Source: an uncultured Pelagibacteraceae bacterium (GTDB lineage Bacteria; Pseudomonadota; Alphaproteobacteria; Pelagibacterales; Pelagibacteraceae). From it: a DNA stretch of 38,949 nt. A program made the translations under genes and the position numbers. This document shows, in pieces, positions 33,704-38,949 of this stretch. Where the stretch lies: assembly GCA_902618565.1 (NCBI GenBank), contig CACNAX010000009.1, positions 1 through 38,949 on the forward strand, in the 5' to 3' direction. Position 1 is the stretch's first letter. Every line of letters starts with the position of its first letter. A model generated the notes under the pieces. The model saw only the letters and a program-made list of their open reading frames with translations, did not search any database and was not told the origin of the DNA.

Positions 33704-33770
33704 TCTTATTTTTAAATAAGTTTTTAATAATTAACAAATAAAATAATTGATTGGGGAAAAGAGTGTATAA

Positions 33771-34229
33771 TTACAAGTTTTCTTCTTGGGGAACGACTTT
33801 GATGGTTATTCTAGATTGAATTTCAGAGTGAAGATTTAAATTTACTTCGAAAGAGCCTAAAGATTTAATTTCCTTAGTTGGTTGTATCATCGATGGGTTT
33901 ATATTTACATTTTCAGCTTCTTTTAAAATTTTTGATATTTCAGTTGGTTTAACTGAACCATATAATTCCTTATTTTCTGTACTTAATTTTTTAATTTCAT
34001 ACTGCTTATTTTTTAATTTATCCTCAATAATCTTTGCTTCATTTTTTTTATTTTGATCTTTCTTATTAAGATCACTCTTTATTTTCTCTACTTCTTTAAT
34101 ATTCTCCTTCGATGCAAAAAGAGCTTTTTTTTGTGCAATAAGATAGTTTCTTGCAAATCCTCTTTTTACATCAATTATTTCTCCAATTGATCCGATTTTT
34201 CTTACGTTTTCTAATAATATGACTTTCAT
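33771..34229 (-). CDS. rplI: large-subunit ribosomal protein bL9
   Basis: A 152-residue bL9 with the N-terminal domain VILLENVRKIGSIGEIIDVK at 3-22 and GFARNYLIAQKKALFASKEN after it, a long lysine-rich helix, and the C-terminal domain that begins ELYGSVKPTEISKIL. It contacts 23S rRNA and extends from the ribosome surface. It is 2 bases after rpsR, in the operon rpsF-rpsR-rplI. Confidence 0.97.
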   Translation of the reverse strand: MKVILLENVRKIGSIGEIIDVKRGFARNYLIAQKKALFASKENIKEVEKIKSDLNKKDQNKKNEAKIIEDKLKNKQYEIKKLSTENKELYGSVKPTEISKILKEAENVNINPSMIQPTKEIKSLGSFEVNLNLHSEIQSRITIKVVPQEENL

Positions 34230-34231
34230 GA

Positions 34232-34501
34232 TTAAATTAGTGCAAGATTTCTTGCTCTTTTTATTGATAAAGACAAATCCCTTTGCTTTTTTTGGCTTAC
34301 AGATGTTATTCTTGAGGGCAATATTTTACCATTTTCAGAAATATATCTTTTTAATAATTTTATATTTTTATAATCAATTATTGGAGCTCCTTTTCCTGAT
34401 AATGGGCACTTTTTTTTAAATTTGTATTTTTGGTTCTGAAATATACTTAGTTTAGAAAAATTGTTTTGAGTATTTTTCTTTTTTAAATTCCTCTTCTTCA
34501 T
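34232..34501 (-). CDS. rpsR: small-subunit ribosomal protein bS18
   Basis: An 89-residue S18 with the conserved core [20 protein letters not shown] and [20 protein letters not shown], then RARNLALI. It has a lysine/asparagine-rich N-terminal extension. It binds next to bS6 on the 30S platform, which is encoded 6 bases upstream. Confidence 0.96.
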   Translation of the reverse strand: MKKRNLKKKNTQNNFSKLSIFQNQKYKFKKKCPLSGKGAPIIDYKNIKLLKRYISENGKILPSRITSVSQKKQRDLSLSIKRARNLALI

Positions 34502-34507
34502 GATATA

Positions 34508-34846
34508 CTACTTTTTAGTTGAATCCTCATTTTTTCTAAAATAATCGGTTTCAAGATCCAATTTTTTTACTTTTACTGTTAAATATCTTAACAAATTTTT
34601 ATCTATTTTTTCGTTTTTTTCTAATTCCTCTATAGTGCTTCCTTTCCCCTCAATTTTAAAATGAAGATAATTTCCCTTTTTATTTTTTTTTATTAGATAA
34701 GATAATTGCATTAATCCCCAATTCTCATACTTCAATATACTGCCTTCATTACCTTCAATAATTTTTGTGTATTTTTCTTTTAATTGTTTAATTTGGCTTG
34801 GAGATGTATCCTGCCTTGCTATCAATGTATGCTCGTAATAGTTCAT
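34508..34846 (-). CDS. rpsF: small-subunit ribosomal protein bS6
   Basis: A 112-residue S6. Recognisable are MNYYEHTLIARQDTSPSQIK at the start, ENWGLMQLSYLIKKNKKGNY in the middle, corresponding to the E. coli WGRRQLAYPINKLHKAHY segment, and a basic end LRYLTVKVKK. In other bacteria the leader of this operon can bind S6:S18; I see no obvious structure in the 83-base spacer here. Confidence 0.96.
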   Translation of the reverse strand: MNYYEHTLIARQDTSPSQIKQLKEKYTKIIEGNEGSILKYENWGLMQLSYLIKKNKKGNYLHFKIEGKGSTIEELEKNEKIDKNLLRYLTVKVKKLDLETDYFRKNEDSTKK

Positions 34847-34876
34847 ATAATTTTATAGAAAAACTGAGGATATACT

Positions 34877-34882
34877 ATTATA
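34877..34882 (-). promoter_or_regulatory. candidate -10 box of the rpsF operon
   Basis: TATAAT (minus strand) lies 31 bases before the rpsF start in the spacer shared with divergent fabD. The -35 region is only AT-rich, so it is moderately supported. Confidence 0.45.
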
Positions 34883-34929
34883 AATTTTTAATTACAATAT
34901 AAAAAAACACTTATTTTATAAACTTTTTT

Positions 34930-35859
34930 ATGTTTTCTTTAATATTTCCAGGCCAAGGATCCCAAATTATTGGTATGGCAAAAGAATTTTATGATAATTT
35001 CGAAATTGTAAAGAATAATTTTGTAATGGCGGATGAAATTTTACAAAGAAAATTAAGCAAAATTATTTTAGAGGGACCAAAAGAAGACTTGGATAAAACC
35101 GAAAATACTCAACCTGCAATTTTTTTAACAAGTTACTCAATATTCAAAGTATTAGAACAATTGACAAATAATAGAATTAATAATGCTAGTTATTTTGCTG
35201 GACACTCATTAGGAGAATATTCTGCTTTATGTTGTTCTAAATCATTAAATTTTGATCAAACACTAAAATTGCTAAGTGATAGAGGGAAAGCAATGCAAAA
35301 TGCTGTACCAGTAGGAGAAGGTGGTATGATTGCTATTTTGGGAGTAAATATAGATTTAATTAAAAAATTTTTAAATGATGTTGATGATGAAAATATTTGT
35401 TATATTGCAAATGATAACTCAAATGGACAAATTGTTTTAAGTGGAAAAACAGCTTCACTTAATTTTTTTTGCAATATATTAGCAAAAGAAAGTATTAAAT
35501 TTGTTAAGCTTCAAGTTAGCGCTCCATTTCATTGCCCTTTAATGAGAAAAGCAACAGAGGAAATGAAAAAAAAACTTTTAAATACACAATTCAAGTCTCC
35601 TAAAATACCTGTTGTTTCTAATGTAACAGCCAAACCTTCAAATGATCCTAATGAGATAAAAAATTTACTTATTGAACAAATTGAAAAACCTGTAAGGTGG
35701 AGAGAAAGTGTAAATAATATGATCAATTTAGGTATTAATCACTTTATAGAAATCGGTCCAGGTAAAGTTCTATCTGGACTTATTAAAAGAATAGATAGAA
35801 ATGTTAAACTAAATCAGGTAAACAACTTAATGGATACTAAAAAATTATTTAATGATTGA
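34930..35859 (+). CDS. fabD: malonyl-CoA:ACP transacylase
   Basis: A 309-residue enzyme that loads malonate onto acyl carrier protein. The N-terminal IFPGQGSQIIGM, the nucleophile Ser93 in GHSLGEYSAL and His201 in APFHCPLM match E. coli FabD (Ser92, His201) in position. VSNVTAKP and FIEIGPGKVLSGLIKR are typical of the C-terminal part. It overlaps fabG by 8 bases and heads the fabD-fabG-acpP group. Confidence 0.97.
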   Translation: MFSLIFPGQGSQIIGMAKEFYDNFEIVKNNFVMADEILQRKLSKIILEGPKEDLDKTENTQPAIFLTSYSIFKVLEQLTNNRINNASYFAGHSLGEYSALCCSKSLNFDQTLKLLSDRGKAMQNAVPVGEGGMIAILGVNIDLIKKFLNDVDDENICYIANDNSNGQIVLSGKTASLNFFCNILAKESIKFVKLQVSAPFHCPLMRKATEEMKKKLLNTQFKSPKIPVVSNVTAKPSNDPNEIKNLLIEQIEKPVRWRESVNNMINLGINHFIEIGPGKVLSGLIKRIDRNVKLNQVNNLMDTKKLFND

Positions 35860-36589
35860 TTTAAAAAAATTAAATATAATAGTTACTGGCGCAACAGGAG
35901 TTATAGGTGGTTCTATTTTAACAAAATTAAATGAAGCCAATGCCAATATAATTGCGACAGGAACAAATCAAAATAAACTAAATAAAATTAAAGAACAATT
36001 TAATAATATTGAAATTAAAAAATTTGATATTTCAAATCATAAATTAATTGAGACATTTATCGATGAATGTAGTGAAATATTAGACAATAAGATAGATATT
36101 TTAATAAATAATGCTGGGATAACTTTAGATAACTTGGCAATTAGGATGAAAGATGAGGAGTGGAGCAAAGTAATTAACTTAAACTTAACTTCATCTTTTT
36201 TACTTAGCAAATATGCAATTAAAAGAATGTTAAAAAATAAGTGTGGTAAAATTATAAACATCACATCAATCGTTGGTCATACTGGAAATATTGGGCAAGC
36301 TAATTACGCAGCCTCAAAAGCAGGTATAATAGGCATGTCAAAGAGTCTTGCTATGGAGTATGGGAAGAAAAATATAACTGTAAATTGTGTTTCTCCTGGT
36401 TTTATAAAATCTGAGATGACAGATAAAATAAGCGATCATTTTAAAAAAACTTTAGAAAATAAAATTTCACTTGAGAGGTTTGGACTTCCCGAAGACGTTG
36501 CTAATGCAGTAGTTTTCTTATGTTCTTCTCTATCTGACTACATAACTGGTGAGACTATTCATGTTAATGGTGGTATGTATTTTAGTTGA
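35852..36589 (+). CDS. fabG: 3-oxoacyl-ACP reductase
   Basis: A 245-residue SDR. The cofactor loop TGATGVIGGS is at residues 12-21, NNAGIT at 87-92, and the catalytic triad is Ser139, Tyr152 and Lys156 (TSIVGHTGNIGQANYAASKA). It reduces beta-ketoacyl-ACP with NADPH in each elongation round. The position between fabD and acpP makes the FabG assignment firm among SDRs. Confidence 0.96.
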   Translation: MIDLKKLNIIVTGATGVIGGSILTKLNEANANIIATGTNQNKLNKIKEQFNNIEIKKFDISNHKLIETFIDECSEILDNKIDILINNAGITLDNLAIRMKDEEWSKVINLNLTSSFLLSKYAIKRMLKNKCGKIINITSIVGHTGNIGQANYAASKAGIIGMSKSLAMEYGKKNITVNCVSPGFIKSEMTDKISDHFKKTLENKISLERFGLPEDVANAVVFLCSSLSDYITGETIHVNGGMYFS

Positions 36590-36613
36590 CAAAATAATAT
36601 AAATAATTATTAA
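36586..36613 (+). promoter_or_regulatory. candidate acpP promoter overlapping the fabG stop
   Basis: A consensus -35 box TTGACA at 36586-36591 includes the fabG stop codon; TATTAA at 36608-36613, 16 bases on, is a possible -10. Transcription would start near 36620, leaving a short leader with the ribosome binding site AAGGA at 36628-36632. It would give acpP, needed in large amounts, its own promoter. Confidence 0.5.
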
Positions 36614-36636
36614 CAAAAATTAACTATAAGGAAAAT

Positions 36637-36876
36637 ATGTCAGAAGATGTTTCAAATAAAGTAAAAAAAATTGTCGCCGATCATTTAGGAATAGATGAAG
36701 CTAAGGTTACTGAAGAGTCAAGTTTTATAGATGATTTAGGGGCTGATAGTTTAGACACTGTTGAATTAGTAATGGCTTTTGAAGAAGAATTTGGTTCTGA
36801 AATTTCAGATAGCGATGCAGAAAAAATTCTTACTGTAGGAGATGCAGTAAAATTTATCGAAAATAAAGCAAACTAA
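36637..36876 (+). CDS. acpP: acyl carrier protein
   Basis: A 79-residue, strongly acidic carrier protein. The phosphopantetheine attachment serine is Ser38 in [27 protein letters not shown] and [18 protein letters not shown] complete the helices. It carries acyl chains through fatty-acid synthesis. The ribosome binding site AAGGA lies 4 bases before the ATG. In many alphaproteobacteria fabF follows; here the next gene is gmk, after 12 bases. Confidence 0.98.
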   Translation: MSEDVSNKVKKIVADHLGIDEAKVTEESSFIDDLGADSLDTVELVMAFEEEFGSEISDSDAEKILTVGDAVKFIENKAN

Positions 36877-36888
36877 TCTTTAAATTAA

Positions 36889-37512
36889 ATGTCCAGCTTT
36901 AGAAAAGGTGGAATTTACATTCTTTCATCACCGTCTGGTGCTGGAAAAACTACATTAGTAAAAAAAATATCTAGAAATAAAAACTTTTCTGTTTCTATAT
37001 CTCATACTACTAGATCACCAAGACCAAATGAAAGTAATGGCAAAGACTATTATTTTATCTCTAAAAATAATTTTAAAAAGCTTATTAAAAAAAATAAATT
37101 TTTAGAACATGCTAAAGTCTTTGATAATTATTATGGCTCATCTAAAGATTTAGTAATACAAAACTTGAAAAAAGGAAAAAATATTGTCTTTGATATTGAT
37201 TGGCAAGGCACGAGACAAATAAGAAATAAAAAATTAAATTATAAATTGACTACAATTTTTATATTACCACCATCTAAAAAAGAATTGTTAAATAGATTAA
37301 TTAAAAGAGAAAAAAAAAATTTAAAAACAGTTAAAAAAAGAATGAAAGAATTCAAAAAAGATTTATCTAAATGGAAAGAATATGATTATGTGCTTATTAA
37401 CGATGATTTAAAAACTTGTTATAAAAAAATTATGAAAATAATTAAAAGTAAAAACAAAGCTAAATTTGATCGAAATTTTATTAAAAAGCATGTTAAAAAT
37501 TTATTGATTTAA
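36889..37512 (+). CDS. gmk: guanylate kinase
   Basis: A 207-residue enzyme phosphorylating GMP to GDP. The P-loop is SSPSGAGKTTLVKK with GAGKT at 17-21; SISHTTRSPRPNESNGKDYY is the GMP-binding segment, and VFDIDWQGTRQIRNK follows. Lysine-rich C-terminal half, common in this genome. It is last in the plus-strand group and its 3' end overlaps the convergent rsmA by 12 bases. Confidence 0.97.
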   Translation: MSSFRKGGIYILSSPSGAGKTTLVKKISRNKNFSVSISHTTRSPRPNESNGKDYYFISKNNFKKLIKKNKFLEHAKVFDNYYGSSKDLVIQNLKKGKNIVFDIDWQGTRQIRNKKLNYKLTTIFILPPSKKELLNRLIKREKKNLKTVKKRMKEFKKDLSKWKEYDYVLINDDLKTCYKKIMKIIKSKNKAKFDRNFIKKHVKNLLI

Positions 37513-38283
37513 TTTTTCATAAATTTTACATATTTCTAAATATTTTTTTGTAGATAAATTTTGTGGTCTTAAATTTAGATCAAGACCTAAATCTTTTGCA
37601 ATTTCCTCAAAATTTTTAAAAAGTTGTTTCATTGGCCTTCTAATCATTTTGCGTCTTTGATTAAAAAAGATATTCGTAATATGCTCAAGATTTTTAACTT
37701 TATTTAGATCTTCAAAGTTTGATTTTGGTGTGAGTGTGACTAAAGTGCTCCATACTTTTGGTCTTGGAAAAAAAAATTTTGGATGTATATCAAATATTTT
37801 ATGAGAGTTCATTTTCCAAGAGGTTATTACTGAAATTCTGCCATATTCTTTAGAATTTTCATTAGCCAAAATTCTATCTGCGACCTCTTTTTGAAAAACA
37901 AAAACAAACTTTTTAATTTTTTTTTTTAATTGCTCAACTTTTATAAAAGAAATTAATATTTGAGTTGAAATATTGTATGGAAGATTACCAAATATTTTTA
38001 ATTGTTTATAAGAGCTAAATTTATTATAGCAATCTAAGATATCATCATTAATAATATGAACTTTATTACCAAATTTTTCTTTTAATAAAATTGTTAAGCC
38101 CCTGTCTTTTTCAACAACTATTACATTTTTAGGATTTCTATCTAATAATTTTTTTGTAAGGTTTCCGGTCCCGGGTCCAATTTCTAAAATTACATCATTA
38201 TTTGATATCTCTCCACAATCAGCAATTTTATTTAATGTGTCGTCATCATTAAGAAAATTTTGACCCAAGCTCTTTTTTGGCAT
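37501..38283 (-). CDS. rsmA: 16S rRNA (adenine(1518)-N6/adenine(1519)-N6) dimethyltransferase
   Basis: A 260-residue KsgA. The N-terminal KKSLGQNFLNDDDTLNKI, the SAM motif ILEIGPGTGNLTKKLLDRN and the catalytic IFGNLPYNISTQI loop are textbook. The C-terminal FFNQRRKMIRRPMKQLFK is also conserved. It dimethylates two adenines near the 3' end of 16S rRNA. It follows pdxA by 4 bases; pdxA-ksgA is a common bacterial pair. Confidence 0.97.
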   Translation of the reverse strand: MPKKSLGQNFLNDDDTLNKIADCGEISNNDVILEIGPGTGNLTKKLLDRNPKNVIVVEKDRGLTILLKEKFGNKVHIINDDILDCYNKFSSYKQLKIFGNLPYNISTQILISFIKVEQLKKKIKKFVFVFQKEVADRILANENSKEYGRISVITSWKMNSHKIFDIHPKFFFPRPKVWSTLVTLTPKSNFEDLNKVKNLEHITNIFFNQRRKMIRRPMKQLFKNFEEIAKDLGLDLNLRPQNLSTKKYLEICKIYEKLNQ

Positions 38284-38287
38284 TAAA

Positions 38288-38949
38288 TTATTTTAGTTTT
38301 TCTGCAAATTTCATTGCGTAATAAAATGAAGATGGATCAGATTTGTTTTTTCCAAGCATTGTAGAATTAGGCCCATGATCGGGAGACATTCTGACAAATG
38401 GTAGACCTAATGTAATGTTTATTGCTTTAAATTCATAGATAGTTTTAATTGGAGTTAAAACTTGATCATGATACATTCCAATCACAACATCGAATTTCTT
38501 TAAATTTTTTTTTAAAAAAAAAGTATCTGCAGAAAATGGCCCATTTATATCTATACCTTTGGCTTTAAGATTTTTAATAGACGGTTTAATAAATAAATCT
38601 TCCTCGCTTAATTTATCTATGGTCTCACAATGTGGATTTAATCCTAAAATTGCAAATTTAGCTTTTTTCCTGATAACTTTTTTATAAAAGATGTCTATAG
38701 TAAGAATATTTTCAATTATTTTTTGTTTGTTTAAATTTTTTGTAACATACTTAATTGGCAGGTGTGTAGTAATAGGAGATACTGATATTTCATCATTATA
38801 AATTAGCATTACTTGATTTTTAGAGTTAGTTTTCTTTGATAAATACTCTGTAATACCTAAATAATTTTTTCTTAAGAAATTTTTTTTTGAGATTGGTCCA
38901 TTTATTAATACAAATTTTTTATTATTTTTTTTTATAATCTTTAGTGTTT
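38288..38949 (-). CDS. pdxA: 4-hydroxythreonine-4-phosphate dehydrogenase, 5' end outside window
   Basis: The gene runs off the right edge; about 219 C-terminal codons are visible of the usual 320-330. Although an ATG occurs at 38807-38809, the frame continues upstream with clear PdxA sequence: LINGPISKKNFLRKNYLGIT and EYLSKKTNSKNQVML, so that ATG is internal. Further on are SPITTHLPIKYV, ILGLNPHCE, NGPFSADTFF, GMYHDQVLTPIKTI (metal-binding histidine) and LPFVRMSPDHGP. The enzyme works in the DXP-dependent vitamin B6 pathway. Confidence 0.95.
   Translation of the reverse strand, partial: TLKIIKKNNKKFVLINGPISKKNFLRKNYLGITEYLSKKTNSKNQVMLIYNDEISVSPITTHLPIKYVTKNLNKQKIIENILTIDIFYKKVIRKKAKFAILGLNPHCETIDKLSEEDLFIKPSIKNLKAKGIDINGPFSADTFFLKKNLKKFDVVIGMYHDQVLTPIKTIYEFKAINITLGLPFVRMSPDHGPNSTMLGKNKSDPSSFYYAMKFAEKLK

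Noticed and set aside
33711..33726. CTTATTT/AAATAAG inverted repeat before dnaB
   Set aside because: Short, all A/T apart from one pair and within chance for this composition; its position in the leader of dnaB does not fit a terminator for rplI well.
38288..38809. A complete 173-residue protein starting at 38809
   Set aside because: The frame continues upstream with unmistakable PdxA sequence to the window edge, so this ATG is internal and the gene is only cut by the window.
1..38949. CRISPR arrays, tRNA or rRNA genes, insertion sequences, prophage
   Set aside because: No regularly spaced repeats, cloverleaf-like spacers, transposase or integrase motifs or terminal inverted repeats were seen; spacers are nearly all under 100 bases.

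Overview
The window looks like a piece of a streamlined, very AT-rich alphaproteobacterial chromosome, most likely of the SAR11 clade (Candidatus Pelagibacter and relatives). The grounds are the strong A+T bias in codons and spacers, genes packed with overlaps or gaps of a few bases, an absence of mobile elements, and a tandem glycine riboswitch in front of gcvT, an arrangement known from SAR11. The taxon is inferred from gene content; no search was run.

Layout. 1-462: two broken, divergently oriented coding remnants, one on each strand (the plus one a SHOCT domain), meeting at about 336-358. 472-633: tandem glycine riboswitch. 634-4983: gcvT-gcvH-gcvP. 4989-8715: a lipid-modification operon (COG2907 flavoprotein, DUF1365, cyclopropane-fatty-acid-synthase-like methyltransferase, DUF3833 lipoprotein) facing an SDR, followed by TspO and a DAO-family flavoprotein (to 11073). 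11068-12833 (minus): a 56-aa membrane protein, an MDR-family reductase and periplasmic MsrA. 12920-14119: NAD-dependent formate dehydrogenase. 14214-15072: HPP membrane protein and a SufU-type Fe-S scaffold. 15120-18198: EamA transporter, glycine amidinotransferase and threonine aldolase. 18195-20204 (minus): small proteins, iron superoxide dismutase, exported MsrB and a GYD-domain protein. 20275-34846: a long minus-strand run (SDR-like protein, MFS, EamA, gshB, gshA, DUF255, PhnZ/MIOX-like HD protein, purF, cvpA, RND exporter, dnaB, rplI, rpsR, rpsF). 34930-37512 (plus): fabD-fabG-acpP-gmk. 37501-38949 (minus): rsmA and a pdxA that runs off the right edge.

Three themes connect the genes. First, glycine and one-carbon metabolism: glycine-sensing RNA and glycine cleavage system, threonine aldolase (makes glycine), amidinotransferase (uses glycine) and formate dehydrogenase (burns C1 units). 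Second, protection against oxidants: SodB, exported MsrA and MsrB, glutathione synthesis, and the membrane-lipid/TspO cluster, which resembles sets controlled by singlet-oxygen sigma factors in other alphaproteobacteria. Third, a conserved housekeeping backbone (ribosomal proteins, DnaB, PurF, fatty-acid synthesis) from which genes usually present at these positions in relatives appear to be missing.

No CRISPR array, tRNA, rRNA, insertion sequence or prophage was seen. The least explained items are the broken head-to-head ORFs at the left edge, three small proteins, a PhnZ-like HD protein, exactly spaced repeats before formate dehydrogenase, and strong stem-loops after two genes.
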